Shown: piece after piece, positions 33,739 to 44,492 of the stretch
Numbering within the stretch: position 1 is the stretch's first letter
Layout: every line of letters starts with the position of its first letter
Translations under genes and position numbers: made by a program
Source: Streptomyces daqingensis
GTDB taxonomy: Bacteria; Actinomycetota; Actinomycetes; Streptomycetales; Streptomycetaceae
Length of the DNA stretch: 64,000 nt
Assembly (NCBI RefSeq): GCF_014645895.1
Contig: NZ_BMMP01000006.1
Coordinates: forward strand, 186,001-250,000
Reading direction: 5' to 3'
Notes under the pieces: generated by a model
Told to the model about the DNA's origin: nothing
The model's database searches: none
Seen by the model: only the letters and a program-made list of their open reading frames with translations

Positions 33739-34776
33739 TCAGCCGGCTACTCGTACGGCCAGTGCGTCGCCGATCTCGTCCGTCGTGCGGGCGGCGGCAC
33801 GCCCGGCCAGGTCGGCGGCGACGGCGTCCTCGACGCGGACGGCCTCCGCCTCCATGCCCAGGTGCCGCAGCAGCAGGGCGACGGAGAGCACCGTGGCCGT
33901 GGGGTCGGCCTTGCCGGTGCCGGCGATGTCGGGTGCGGAGCCGTGCACGGGCTCGAACATGGAGGGGTACTCGCCGGAGGGGTTGATGTTCCCGGAGGCG
34001 GCGAGGCCGATGCCCCCGCTCACGGCTGCGGCGAGGTCGGTGATGATGTCACCGAAGAGGTTGTCGGTGACGATCACGTCGAAGCGTGCGGGATCGTTCA
34101 CGAGGAAGATCGTGGCCGCGTCGACGTGCAGGTAGTCGGTGGTGACCTCGGGGTACTCCCGGCCCACCCTGTCGAAGGTGTTCTTCCACAGGTGGCCCGC
34201 GTGCACCAGCACGTTGTTCTTGTGCACGAGCGTCAGCTTCTTGCGGGGGCGTGCCTGGGCGCGCTCGTACGCGTCGCGCACGACACGCTCGACCCCGTAG
34301 GCGGTGTTCACGCTGACCTCGTTGGCCACCTCGGCGGGCGTGCCGGTGCGGATGCTTCCGCCGTTGCCGACGTACGGGCCCTCGGTGCCCTCGCGGACGA
34401 CGACGAAGTCGATGTCCGGACGGCCGGCCAGCGGCGTCTCCGTGTTCGGGAAGAGCTTTGAGGGGCGCAGGTTGACGTAGTGGTCGAAGGCGAAGCGCAG
34501 CTTGAGGAGGAGCCCGCGCTCCAGCACCCCGGAGGGCACCCCGGGGTCGCCGATGGCGCCGAGGAGGATCGCGTCGTGCTGCTTGAGCTGCTCGAGCTCG
34601 GCGTCCGTCAGCGTCTCGCCCGTGGCGTGCCACCGCTTGGCGCCCAGGTCGTAGGGCTTGGTCTCGAGCTTCACGTCCTGAGGGAGCACGGCTGTCAGGA
34701 CCTTCAGGCCCTGGGCCACGACTTCCTGGCCGATTCCGTCACCGGGGATCACTGCGAGGCTGATGGTGCGAGACAT
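33739..34776 (-). CDS. leuB: 3-isopropylmalate dehydrogenase
   Basis: A 345-residue beta-decarboxylating dehydrogenase that oxidises 3-isopropylmalate with NAD+ in leucine synthesis. Visible segments are [14 protein letters not shown] at the N-terminus, [13 protein letters not shown], the substrate/metal segment [20 protein letters not shown], and [20 protein letters not shown] for NAD binding. The ATG at 34776 follows GGGTCGCTGCC, with no strong ribosome site; the frame continues upstream only through GC bias. LeuC and LeuD of the same pathway lie 30 kb away in this window. Confidence 0.96.
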   Translation of the reverse strand: MSRTISLAVIPGDGIGQEVVAQGLKVLTAVLPQDVKLETKPYDLGAKRWHATGETLTDAELEQLKQHDAILLGAIGDPGVPSGVLERGLLLKLRFAFDHYVNLRPSKLFPNTETPLAGRPDIDFVVVREGTEGPYVGNGGSIRTGTPAEVANEVSVNTAYGVERVVRDAYERAQARPRKKLTLVHKNNVLVHAGHLWKNTFDRVGREYPEVTTDYLHVDAATIFLVNDPARFDVIVTDNLFGDIITDLAAAVSGGIGLAASGNINPSGEYPSMFEPVHGSAPDIAGTGKADPTATVLSVALLLRHLGMEAEAVRVEDAVAADLAGRAAARTTDEIGDALAVRVAG

Positions 34777-34921
34777 GGCAGCGACCCTAGTGGTTGTCCC
34801 AGAGCATGACACGTGCCGTCCATATCGCGGACGGGGGTCCGCGTCCCCGCAGGTGGACGGAGGCCGTGCGAGCCCGTCGTGCGCCTCGACACCGCACCGG
34901 CTGGAGGCGGTCGGGACTCGG

Positions 34922-34949
34922 GCGGACAGCTGCGGACAGCTGCGGACAG
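34922..34949. repeat. Tandem 10-base repeat, three units
   Basis: The unit GCGGACAGCT occurs about 2.8 times in a row just upstream of leuB and beside the terminator of the 43-residue gene. It is probably slippage-derived. Confidence 0.8.
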
Positions 34950-35003
34950 ACGAACGGCGGCGGGGCGGCTCGGTCACGCCGTGCCGCCCCGCCGCCGTTC
35001 GTC
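34949..35003 (-). terminator. Long-stem terminator of the 43-residue gene
   Basis: A perfect 21-bp stem (34949-34969 with 34983-35003) and a 13-base loop; the 5' arm overlaps the stop codon of the small gene by two bases. Confidence 0.8.
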
Positions 35004-35133
35004 AGTGGCCGGTCGAACCGCCGTTGTCGCGACGGTCGAGCGCGCGCTGGAGGGCGGCGGCGGCGTTCTTGCGGTCGGCGTCGCGCTTCGTACGGGCGGC
35101 GTGCCGCATGCGGCGGCGGGCAGTCTCATCCAT
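35002..35133 (-). CDS. 43-residue basic protein, unknown function
   Basis: The ATG at 35133 has AGAAGGAG nine bases upstream, one of the best ribosome sites in the window. The product MDETARRRMRHAARTKRDAD... is very rich in Arg, Ala and Asp, predicted to be one continuous amphipathic helix with no hydrophobic stretch, and ends GGSTGH. A strong terminator begins at the stop. These signals support a real gene. I do not recognise a family; nucleic-acid binding is possible from the charge alone. Confidence 0.65.
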   Translation of the reverse strand: MDETARRRMRHAARTKRDADRKNAAAALQRALDRRDNGGSTGH

Positions 35134-35380
35134 GATCAGCAACTCCTTCTGCACAGAAAGATCGAAGAAGAGTGGGGTCGATAGACGCCGGAAGGGGCGG
35201 GGGCCTGAGGTGCAGCAGGGGTCGCCTGCGCGGAAGCACCGCAGCCTCATCCGCCGGTCGCTGGATGAGCGAGACGTTCGGCTTCTACAAAGGTAGAGGT
35301 GGCGGGCAGTGTTGTCTCGCCAAATAGTTGGTCTTCCTAGTATCTGAGACGAACACCACTCGGTTCAGGCCACGAGGACG

Positions 35381-36175
35381 TTACGGAAGTCGCGCGAGGA
35401 GCGCGGGCAGCTCACCTAGGCCAGTGATGCGCCTGGTCACGGCGGTGACGCCCGGGGCCGCCGGGGGTCCCTCCCCCGCGTCCCCCAGTGTCCCCGGCGC
35501 CTCGCCGGCCTCCGCCGCCACCCCTGTGACGCCGGTGGCGGGCGAAGCGCCGGGCGCCCCCGTGCGGTCGAGCCACACGCCGTGCAGCCCGGCCTCGCTC
35601 GCCGCGCAGGCGTCGATGTCGTATCTGTCCCCGACGTAGGCGACTTCCCGAGGCGGAAGGCCGAGCGCCGCGCAGCCGGCACGGAACGCCTCGGGAGCGG
35701 GCTTGGCGTGGCCGATTCCGTCCGCGCACAGCAGCGTCTCCATCCGCTCCCGGATGCCCAGACGCCGCAGCTTGCGCTCCTGCACGGCAGCGGACGAGTT
35801 GGAGAGCACCCCGTGCCTGTAGCGGGGCGTGAGCGCGTCCAGCGCGGGGACGGCGTCGGGGAAGAGCGTCCAGGCCTGCTCGTACAGCGCGACGTACCGT
35901 CCGAACCAGGCGTCGGCCTCGGCGTCGGGGAGGGGCGTGCCGAGGAAGGCACGGGCCCGCTCCCTGCGGTGCTCCAGGAAACCGAGCTCTCCGCTGACGA
36001 AGCGTGCGAACTGCTCCTCCATCACCTCGCGCCAGCGTGCGAGAGCGGCCTCCGGCGAGGGGTGGCGTGCGAGCAGCCGTTCCGCCTCGATGTGGCGCAG
36101 GGCTCCGGCACGGTCCGAGCCGGTGTAGTCGAAGAGGGTGTCGTCGACGTCCCACAGCACGGCGCGGATCGGCAT
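35381..36175 (-). CDS. HAD-superfamily hydrolase
   Basis: A 264-residue haloacid-dehalogenase-like phosphatase: motif I LWDVDDTLFDY (nucleophile Asp), motif II GVLSNSSA, motif III Lys in HAKPAPEAF, motif IV VGDRYDIDACAA. The C2-less cap is helical. Between LDRTG and RRITGLGELPALL there is a low-complexity Ala/Gly/Pro insert of about 40 residues. Likely substrates are small phosphorylated metabolites (YjjG/phosphoglycolate type), not determinable here. No ribosome site precedes the ATG, so it may be leaderless. Confidence 0.88.
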   Translation of the reverse strand: MPIRAVLWDVDDTLFDYTGSDRAGALRHIEAERLLARHPSPEAALARWREVMEEQFARFVSGELGFLEHRRERARAFLGTPLPDAEADAWFGRYVALYEQAWTLFPDAVPALDALTPRYRHGVLSNSSAAVQERKLRRLGIRERMETLLCADGIGHAKPAPEAFRAGCAALGLPPREVAYVGDRYDIDACAASEAGLHGVWLDRTGAPGASPATGVTGVAAEAGEAPGTLGDAGEGPPAAPGVTAVTRRITGLGELPALLARLP

Positions 36176-36244
36176 GTGCCGGACGGTACCAGGCAGTTGG
36201 CGGCCGTACTGGCAGTCGCCGGCGGCCCTGCCGGGCGCCGACGC

Positions 36245-36290
36245 GGCGGCCCCGGCGTCCTCCTGCTGGGAGGTGGACGCCGGGGCCGCC
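36245..36290. terminator. Hairpin between pruA and the HAD gene
   Basis: A perfect 16-bp stem (36245-36260 with 36275-36290) around a 14-base loop. Confidence 0.7.
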
Positions 36291-36302
36291 GGGGAAGGGC
36301 GC

Positions 36303-36324
36303 GGCCGCGGAACGCTCCGCGGCC
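36303..36324 (-). terminator. pruA-proximal hairpin
   Basis: A nine-bp stem GGCCGCGGA with TCCGCGGCC and a four-base loop, starting seven bases after the pruA stop. Confidence 0.65.
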
Positions 36325-36331
36325 GGAGGGC

Positions 36332-37963
<1,632 letters not shown>

Positions 37964-38006
37964 GGCGGCCGTGTCTCCTTCACTGTCAGTGCTTTCTTTC
38001 AGCCGG

Positions 38007-38933
38007 TCAGCTGCGGGTGGCGAGCGAGCGGAGGAAGAAGCCGAGATTGGCCGGGCGCTCCGCGAGGCGCCGCATGAAGTATGCGTACCAGTCCGTTCCG
38101 TAGGGGACGTATACGCGCACCCGGTGGCCCTCGTCGGCCAGTCGCTGCTGCTCGGCGTCCCGGATGCCGTAGAGCATCTGGAACTCGAACTCGTCGTGCT
38201 TGCGCCCGAGCCGCCGTGCCAGTTCCTGCGCTATGGCGACCATCCGCGGGTCGTGCGATCCGACCATGGGATAGCCCTTGCCGGACATCAGGATCTTCAG
38301 GCAGCGGACGTACGCGCGGTCCACGTCCGCCTTCTTCTGGTAGGCGACCGCGGCCGGCTCGTCGTACGCCCCCTTCACCAACCGTACGCGCGAGCCCTCT
38401 CCGCTGAGGGCGAGAGCGTCCTCCTCGGTGCGGTGGAGGCAGGACTGCAGGACGGCGCCCGTCTGGGGGTGGCCGGCACGCAGTTCGGCCAGGACGGCGA
38501 GAGTGGAGTCGACCGTGTGGTGCGCCTCCATGTCCAGCGTCACCGTGGTCCCCGCCTCGGCGGCGGCCTCGACGACGGGCCGGACGTTCGCCAGGGCGAC
38601 GTCGTGCCCTCCGGGCAGGGCCTGCCCGAACGCGGACAGCTTCACCGACATCTCCGCCCGGGGCCCCAGGCCCACGTCGCCGAGGGCCTGGGCGAGGGCG
38701 AGGTACGCGTCGCGGTTGCGGAGCGCCTCCGTGCGGTCGGTGGTGTCCTCGCCGAGGTGGTCGAGGGTGACCTGGAGTCCGCGGCCGGTCAGCGTCCGTA
38801 CTGCGTCGAGGCACGGGTCGAGCTGCTCACCGGCCACGAAACGGTCCACCACGGGACGGGTGACCGGCGCCGACGAGACGAGACGGCGGATGCCGTCGCT
38901 GCGCGAGGCGGCGAGGAGCACTGGTCCGAACAC
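38007..38933 (-). CDS. putA: Proline dehydrogenase (monofunctional)
   Basis: A 308-residue flavin-dependent (beta/alpha)8 barrel that oxidises proline to pyrroline-5-carboxylate at the membrane surface. Visible are RLVKGAYDEPAA and FEFQMLYGIRDAEQQRL, then VYVPYGTDWYAYFMRRLAER, which carries the substrate-binding YxxxRRLxE pattern. The GTG at 38933 (VFGPVLLAASRS) with GGAGG five bases before it is preferred; GTG codons at 38939 and 38945 are alternatives. First gene of the putA-pruA operon, divergent from the regulator at 39195. Confidence 0.95.
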   Translation of the reverse strand: MFGPVLLAASRSDGIRRLVSSAPVTRPVVDRFVAGEQLDPCLDAVRTLTGRGLQVTLDHLGEDTTDRTEALRNRDAYLALAQALGDVGLGPRAEMSVKLSAFGQALPGGHDVALANVRPVVEAAAEAGTTVTLDMEAHHTVDSTLAVLAELRAGHPQTGAVLQSCLHRTEEDALALSGEGSRVRLVKGAYDEPAAVAYQKKADVDRAYVRCLKILMSGKGYPMVGSHDPRMVAIAQELARRLGRKHDEFEFQMLYGIRDAEQQRLADEGHRVRVYVPYGTDWYAYFMRRLAERPANLGFFLRSLATRS

Positions 38934-39051
38934 GGGCACCTCCACTGGCGTTCTTGTGCACGCTCCTGGCGTCCGTGGCAGGCCGCGGGCACGGCGGGCC
39001 GGGGCGTCGGAGCCACCCTGAATCTAAGGATCGCGCTGAGCCGACGCCATC

Positions 39052-39092
39052 GACAGCTGTCACGCATCCGTGTCCCAGATCTCAGACATCTG
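39052..39092. promoter_or_regulatory. Inverted repeats in the putA/pruR intergenic region
   Basis: GACAGCTGTC at 39052-39061 is a perfect 10-base palindrome and CAGAT-N7-ATCTG at 39076-39092 a second dyad. Both lie between the divergent putA-pruA operon and its likely regulator and could be operators. Confidence 0.4.
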
Positions 39093-39194
39093 TACGAGAA
39101 TGGGGGGACCGCCCGCGGGGAGGCGGCGCACGGGGCGGACCGCCGACGCGGCGGGGCCAGGGGCACGGGCAGATGAACAGCGGAGCGGACGGAC

Positions 39195-40508
39195 ATGCGC
39201 GAGGACTACCAGGCGCTCATCGACGAGGTCTCCGCCCTGCTCGGCACCCCCGCCACCCTTGAGGGTCGCGACTTCGCGCTGATCGCCTTCGGCGCGCACG
39301 AGAGCCACGGCGAGGGCGGCGAGCCCGCCCTCGACCCCGTACGGACCCGCTCGATCCTCGGACGCGGCTCGACCGCCGAGGTGCGGGCGTGGTTCGAGAG
39401 CTTCGGCATCACGAAGGCGACCGAGCCCGTCCGCATCCACCCGGAGCCGTCGGCGGGCGTCGTGCACGGCCGGATCTGCCTGCCCGTGCGGTACGGGGGC
39501 GTCGCCCACGGCTACATCTGGCTGATCGACGACGGCCGGCTCGACCTGGCCGACCCGCGGATGACGCCGGCCATGGCGGTGGCGGCGCGCATAGGCGAAC
39601 TGCTGGCGGCGGAGGCCCGCACGGAGGCGCGCACCGGCGAGCTGCTGCGGGCCTTGCTCCTCGGCGGCGCGGAGACGCCGGGCCGCGGCGCGGGGTCCGG
39701 TGGTGCGGGGCAGGGGCACGGCCCCGCGCTGAGCGCGGAGGAGAGCGCCGCTGCCGCCGCCGAACTGCGGGAGCTGATGGGGTCGGCGGCCTCCGGCCCG
39801 CTGGCGCTGCTGGCGGTGGCACCCTGGCGTACGGACGGTACGGCCGCGCCTGACCCCGGAGCCGCGCACGTACCGCCCCATGTGATGGCACGGTGCGTGC
39901 TCCCCACCGTGGCCGGGCCGTCCGGGCGGCGCGGCCGGGAAAGCGGGGCAGCGTCACGGGCGGGGGCACCGTCCGGGTCCGGTGGCGGGGGCCCGCTCTC
40001 CGGACCCGTCCTGGCCGCTGTCGTGCGGCTGCGCTCGGTGCAGAGCAGCGATCCCGCGCGTACCGCGGCGGGCCGGCTGCTCCGCGTCCCGCGCCCGCCG
40101 GCCGCCGCCGGTGTGAGCGCACCGCGCCGCGGCCTCGACGAGCTGCTGCCCGCGTGGCGTGAGGCGGTCGCCGCGGCGCGCGCCGCACGGGCGGAGGCGC
40201 GGCTCGGGCCCGTGGCCGAGTGGGACGCGATAGGCCCGTACCGGCTGCTGACCGGGCTGGCGCCGGAAGCCGCCGGGGAACCCTCCGTGCAGGCCCTGCT
40301 GAGCCCCGCGCACGCCGAACTGGCCCGTACGGCCGAGGTGTTCCTCGACCACGCCGGGCAGGCGGGCCGTACGGCCTCAGTGCTCGGGATCCACCGGCAG
40401 ACGCTCTACTACCGGCTCGCGCGCATCGAGGCGCTCACGGCCCTCGACCTCGACGACGGCGCGTCACGCCTGCTGCTGCACATGGCTCTGAAAGCGGCGC
40501 GGCTGTAG
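39195..40508 (+). CDS. pruR: PucR-family regulator of proline catabolism
   Basis: A 437-residue protein. The N-terminal 150 residues form a sensory region (MREDYQALIDEVSALLGTPA, GRICLPVRYGGVAHGYIWL), the middle contains two low-complexity stretches, and the C-terminal 65 residues are the PucR helix-turn-helix (AEVFLDHAGQAGRTASVLGI, then HRQTLYYRLARIEAL). PucR-type regulators next to proline catabolic genes respond to proline or its products (family knowledge). Divergent to putA-pruA with dyads between. ATG start with GGAGCGGAC upstream. Confidence 0.9.
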   Translation: MREDYQALIDEVSALLGTPATLEGRDFALIAFGAHESHGEGGEPALDPVRTRSILGRGSTAEVRAWFESFGITKATEPVRIHPEPSAGVVHGRICLPVRYGGVAHGYIWLIDDGRLDLADPRMTPAMAVAARIGELLAAEARTEARTGELLRALLLGGAETPGRGAGSGGAGQGHGPALSAEESAAAAAELRELMGSAASGPLALLAVAPWRTDGTAAPDPGAAHVPPHVMARCVLPTVAGPSGRRGRESGAASRAGAPSGSGGGGPLSGPVLAAVVRLRSVQSSDPARTAAGRLLRVPRPPAAAGVSAPRRGLDELLPAWREAVAAARAARAEARLGPVAEWDAIGPYRLLTGLAPEAAGEPSVQALLSPAHAELARTAEVFLDHAGQAGRTASVLGIHRQTLYYRLARIEALTALDLDDGASRLLLHMALKAARL

Positions 40509-40630
40509 GGGAGCGCGCTCGCCCGCTTCGGGCACGGGCTGAGCAGACGGCCTGTGCGAAGCGCCCGTCACCGGTACGCTGCCGCGACCAGAAATGTTGT
40601 GTCCACGACAACACTCACGGAGAGGCCTTC

Positions 40631-41194
40631 ATGAAGAAGCGAACCGGCATCCTGCTGGGCATGGTCCTGGTAGCGGGGGCGGTGGCGCCGGTGGCGGCGT
40701 CCGCCGCGGAGCCGCAGGCGACGAACTTCCAGCTCCCCTTCACCTGCGGTGACTCCTGGCGGCTCGACACGTGGGGCCACAACCCCGCGCTGGACATGGT
40801 CCGCGAACCGGACCAGCACGGCACCGAGGGCGCCCCGCTGCTGGCAGCGGAGGCCGGCACCGTCAACATGTCGTTCTGGCACGACAACGCCGGCAACGTC
40901 GTCCAGATCAACCACGGCGGCGGCTACCACACCACGTACATCCACATGGAGTCCCGGGCCGTCAACGTAGGCGACACCGTCGCCCAGGGCCAGCAGATCG
41001 GCGCCGTCGGACGGACGGGCGCAGGGGCGAACGACCACCCCCACCTCCATTTCGAGCTCGGCGTCGACGCCAACGGCGACGGGGAGGCCTCCTGGGGCAA
41101 GGCGGACTCCGAGCGGGTCAACGCCTCGTTCAACGGGACCGAGTACGCCGGAGCCAGCCAGACCTGGCGGAACGTCGCGAGCAACAACTGCTGA
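40631..41194 (+). CDS. Secreted M23-family peptidase-like protein
   Basis: A 187-residue exported protein: Sec signal peptide residues 1-26 (MKKRTGILLGMVLVAGAVAP, ASAA cleavage), then a LytM/M23 domain. Zinc ligands are visible as WGHNPALDM (first His and Asp) and HPHLHFELG (HxH). These enzymes cut Gly-rich or peptide cross-links of peptidoglycan, and small ones in Streptomyces often act as autolysins or inhibitors. No SH3b or LysM anchor is present. The ATG is preceded by ACGGAGAGG. Confidence 0.88.
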   Translation: MKKRTGILLGMVLVAGAVAPVAASAAEPQATNFQLPFTCGDSWRLDTWGHNPALDMVREPDQHGTEGAPLLAAEAGTVNMSFWHDNAGNVVQINHGGGYHTTYIHMESRAVNVGDTVAQGQQIGAVGRTGAGANDHPHLHFELGVDANGDGEASWGKADSERVNASFNGTEYAGASQTWRNVASNNC

Positions 41195-41365
41195 CTCTCC
41201 CGCAGTGGGACGGCCCGCCGCCTCGACCGCGTCCCGGACCCGTTCCGGGTCACCGGTCCGCGCGGCGTGCGGGCCGTCCGCCGCTGCGGGCACGCGCACG
41301 GCGGACGTGGGGCGGGGCTGAAAAACCGGGGGCGCGCGACGGGGCCGGTGCGTAGTTTCGCCACC

Positions 41366-42157
41366 ATGACGGACACGGGCGATGCGCTGCGGGCGGTCTA
41401 CGACGAGCGGATCCGGGGCGGGCCCCATGAGCCGCTGCCCGGCGTCGTCTACGAGCGCGACGGCCCCGTGCTCCGTTCGGTCGGCCAGTTCCGCGGCTTC
41501 GTCTTCCCTCCCCGCGACACGGGTGTGCGCGGTGCCGCGCTGGACCGCCTCATCGCCCGGCAGCGCGACCGCTTCGCGGAACGCGGCGAGGCCGTCGAGT
41601 GGCGCAGCCACGAGCACGACGAGCCGCCCGAACTGCCCGGACGCCTGCTGGCCGCCGGCTTCACGCCCGAGCAGCGGCGGACGGTCCTCCTCGCCCGCAC
41701 CTCCGAGATCGCGCAGGAACCGGATCTCCCGGAAGGGGTCGTGGTGCGCCGGGTCACCGGTGAGCGCGACATGCGCCGTATCGCGGAGATGCAGTCCGAG
41801 GTCTGGGGCGGCGACCTGAGCTGGCTGGCCGGCGTGCTGACCGGGCGGACGGCGGCCGCTCCGGAGGAGACGGTCGTACTGACGGCGGAGGCGGCCGGAC
41901 GGGTCGTCTGCACGGCGTGGACGTTCCTCAGTCTGGAGGGCGGTCACGCGGGCCTGCGCGGCGGCACGACCCTGCCCGGCTGGCGGGGCCGGGGCATCTA
42001 CAGGAGCCTCGTCGCCCTCCGGGCGAAGGCGGCGGCCGACCGCGGTGTGCCGTACCTGCACGTGGAGGCCACCGCCGACAGCCGCCCGGTGCTGGCGCGG
42101 CTCGGCTTCCACGCCGTCACGACGATGACGCCGTACGTGTGGACGCCGGAGAGCTGA
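41366..42157 (+). CDS. GNAT-family N-acetyltransferase
   Basis: A 263-residue protein. The C-terminal half is a GNAT domain: VVRRVTGERDMRRIAEMQSE, GGTTLPGWRGRGIYRSLVAL (acetyl-CoA pyrophosphate loop R/Q-x-x-G-x-G/A), and YLHVEATADSRPVLARLGFH. The N-terminal 120 residues have no recognised motif. The acceptor is unknown. The ATG at 41366 was chosen; the open frame begins about 100 bases further upstream without a ribosome site. Confidence 0.85.
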   Translation: MTDTGDALRAVYDERIRGGPHEPLPGVVYERDGPVLRSVGQFRGFVFPPRDTGVRGAALDRLIARQRDRFAERGEAVEWRSHEHDEPPELPGRLLAAGFTPEQRRTVLLARTSEIAQEPDLPEGVVVRRVTGERDMRRIAEMQSEVWGGDLSWLAGVLTGRTAAAPEETVVLTAEAAGRVVCTAWTFLSLEGGHAGLRGGTTLPGWRGRGIYRSLVALRAKAAADRGVPYLHVEATADSRPVLARLGFHAVTTMTPYVWTPES

Positions 42158-42209
42158 GCCGTCCGGCCGCGCGCCCTGCGAGTGACAGGGCGGACGGGCC
42201 GCCGAGCTC

Positions 42210-42716
42210 TCAGGCTCCGACGGTGCCGTCGATGGCCTCGCGCAGGAAGTCCGCGTGGCCGTTGTGCCGGGCGTACTCGTGGATCAGGTGGAGCATGACG
42301 ATCCGCAGCGAGACGTCCTCGCCCCACCTCGGCTGGTGCGCAGTCACGTCGAGCGACGCGGCCTCCCGTTCGATGCGGCGGGCGTGCCCGACCTCGGCCC
42401 GCCAGGCGTCGAAGACCTCGGCGCGCGTGGAGCCGCTCGCGTCGTACGCCTGCTGGAAGTCGCCCTCCTCCGACCAGAGGAGAGGGATGTCCTCGCCGTT
42501 GACCGTCCGCCGGAACCAGGCGCGCTCGACCTCCGCCATGTGCCGGACCAGGCCGAGCAGCGACAGCGACGAGGGCGGCATCGACCGGCGGCGCAGCTGC
42601 TCGTCCGTGAGGCCCTCGCACTTCCACTCGAGCGTCGCCCGGTGGAAGTCGAGGTAGACGCGCAGGCTCTCGCGCTCACCGCCCGTGAGGGGTGGCGTGG
42701 GACGTTCGACGGGCAC
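42210..42716 (-). CDS. DinB/DUF664-like four-helix protein
   Basis: A 168-residue helical protein with SLRVYLDFHRATLEWKCEGL near residue 20, LGLVRHMAEVERAWFRR and LRIVMLHLIHEYARHNGHAD. The three His residues (FHRATL, VRHMAEVE, EYARHNGHAD) sit at the metal-site positions of DinB-like folds related to bacillithiol/mycothiol transferases. Actinobacterial members may use mycothiol, but activity is not demonstrated. Convergent with the GNAT gene. Confidence 0.85.
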   Translation of the reverse strand: MPVERPTPPLTGGERESLRVYLDFHRATLEWKCEGLTDEQLRRRSMPPSSLSLLGLVRHMAEVERAWFRRTVNGEDIPLLWSEEGDFQQAYDASGSTRAEVFDAWRAEVGHARRIEREAASLDVTAHQPRWGEDVSLRIVMLHLIHEYARHNGHADFLREAIDGTVGA

Positions 42717-42815
42717 CGCGGTTCCTCATCTCTGTCTAGCGTGCGGGGTTCCGGCCCGGCCGCCCGGGCGCTGCCTCCGCTCCCCCGCCTGCCGGGCGGG
42801 CGGCGGGAACGGGCT

Positions 42816-42846
42816 GTGCCCGGACCGCGATGAGCGGTCCGGGCAC
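42816..42846 (-). terminator. serA terminator
   Basis: A perfect 13-bp stem, GTGCCCGGACCGC (42816-42828) with GCGGTCCGGGCAC (42834-42846), about 60 bases past the serA stop. Confidence 0.75.
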
Positions 42847-42883
42847 TGCGCTGCCGGAGCGGACGCGCGTCAGGCTGTGCCGC

Positions 42884-42921
42884 TCAGTCGGTGAGGTCCA
42901 CGTCAGTCGGTGAGGTCCACG
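42884..42921. repeat. Tandem 19-base duplication at the serA stop codon
   Basis: The 19-mer TCAGTCGGTGAGGTCCACG occurs twice in immediate tandem (42884-42902 and 42903-42921). On the minus strand it spans the final codons and TGA of serA, repeated once downstream. Confidence 0.9.
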
Positions 42922-44492
42922 CTGCGGGCCGACGTCGCACCGATCTCGCCCTTGATCTCCGCGAGCACCGGGGCGGGGATGTTGTCGTCGACGGTCAGCG
43001 CGACCAGCGCGTCGCCGCCCGCCGTGGCGCGGCCGACCTGCATGCCGGCGATGTTGATGCCGGCCTCGCCGAGGATGCGTCCGACGGTGCCGACGACGCC
43101 CGGGCGGTCGGCGTAGCGGAAGAAGGCCATGTGCTCCGCGAGCGCAAGGTCCACGTCGTGCTCGCCGACGGCGACGATCTTCTGCAGATGCTTGGGCCCG
43201 GCCAGGGTGCCGGAGACCGAGACCTCCTCGCCGCTGCTGAGCGTGCCCCGCACGGTGACCACGTTGCGGTGCTCGGGCGACTCGCTGGAGGTGGTGAGCC
43301 GCACCTCGACGCCGCGCTCCTGCGCGAAGAGCGGCGCGTTGACGTAACTGACCGTGTCGTCGACGACGTCCTCGAAGACGCCCTTCAGCGCGGAGAGTTC
43401 GAGGACCTTCACGTCGTGCTGCGTGATCTCGCCGTACACCTCGACGTCCAGCCGCACCGCGACCTCTCCCGCGAGGGCGGTGAAGATCCGGCCGAGGCCC
43501 TCGGCCAGCGGCAGCGCCGGGCGCACGTCCTCGGCGATGACGCCGCCCTGGACGTTGACGGCGTCCGGCACGAGCTCGCCGGCCAGAGCGAGCCGCACGG
43601 ACCTGGCGACGGCGATGCCCGCCTTCTCCTGGGCCTCGCCGGTGGAGGCGCCCAGATGCGGCGTGCACACGACCTGGTCGAACTCGAAGAGCGGGGAGTC
43701 GGTGCACGGCTCGCTGGCGTAGACGTCCAGGCCCGCGCCCGCCACGCGCCCTTCCTTCAGCGCGGAGGCCAGCGCCGCCTCGTCGACGATGCCGCCGCGG
43801 GCCGCGTTGATGACGCGCACGCCCGGCTTGACCTTGTGCAGGGCGTCGTCGCCGATCAGGCCGAGGGTCTCGGGCGTCTTGGGGAGGTGGACGGTGATGA
43901 AGTCCGAGGTCTCCAGCAGCTCGTCCAGGGAGAGCAGCTTCACGCCCATCTGCGCGGCGCGGGCAGGCTGCACGAACGGGTCGTACGCGACGACCTTCAT
44001 CCCGAACGCGGACATCCGCTGCGCGACCAGCACGCCGATGCGGCCGAGGCCCACGACGCCGAGCGTCTTCTCGCTCAGCTCGACGCCCGTGTACTTGCTC
44101 CGCTTCCACTCCCCGTTCTTCAGGGCCGAGTTGGCCTGCGGGATGTTCCGCGCGCTGGCGATCAGGAGGCCGCAGGCGAGCTCGGCGGCGGTGACGATGT
44201 TGGACGTGGGCGCGTTGACGACCATGACGCCGGCCTTCGTGGCGGCGGGTACGTCGACGTTGTCGAGCCCGACACCCGCCCGGGCCACCACCTTGAGCTT
44301 GCGGGCCGCGGCGACGGCCTCCGCGTCCACCTTCGTGGCGGAGCGCACGAGGATCGCGTCGACGTCGGCGATGGCGGTGAGGAGTTCGTCCCGGTCGGCT
44401 CCGTTGCAGCTGCGGATCTCGAAGTCCGGTCCGAGAGCGTCGACGGTGGCGGGCGAGAGCTCTTCGGCGATCAGTACTACGGGCTTGCTCAC
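42903..44492 (-). CDS. serA: D-3-phosphoglycerate dehydrogenase
   Basis: A 529-residue, long-form PGDH, first step of serine synthesis. The Rossmann domain has VVGLGRIGVLVAQRM, the catalytic Arg is in INAARGGIVDEAAL, Glu in DVYASEPCTDS and His in TPHLGASTGEA. After residue 320 come the allosteric substrate-binding domain and a C-terminal ACT domain (FFRYADRPGVVGTVGRILGE). Serine feedback is expected from the ACT domain. GTG start at 44492 with GGAG five bases upstream. The stop codon lies in a tandem duplication. Confidence 0.97.
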   Translation of the reverse strand: MSKPVVLIAEELSPATVDALGPDFEIRSCNGADRDELLTAIADVDAILVRSATKVDAEAVAAARKLKVVARAGVGLDNVDVPAATKAGVMVVNAPTSNIVTAAELACGLLIASARNIPQANSALKNGEWKRSKYTGVELSEKTLGVVGLGRIGVLVAQRMSAFGMKVVAYDPFVQPARAAQMGVKLLSLDELLETSDFITVHLPKTPETLGLIGDDALHKVKPGVRVINAARGGIVDEAALASALKEGRVAGAGLDVYASEPCTDSPLFEFDQVVCTPHLGASTGEAQEKAGIAVARSVRLALAGELVPDAVNVQGGVIAEDVRPALPLAEGLGRIFTALAGEVAVRLDVEVYGEITQHDVKVLELSALKGVFEDVVDDTVSYVNAPLFAQERGVEVRLTTSSESPEHRNVVTVRGTLSSGEEVSVSGTLAGPKHLQKIVAVGEHDVDLALAEHMAFFRYADRPGVVGTVGRILGEAGINIAGMQVGRATAGGDALVALTVDDNIPAPVLAEIKGEIGATSARSVDLTD

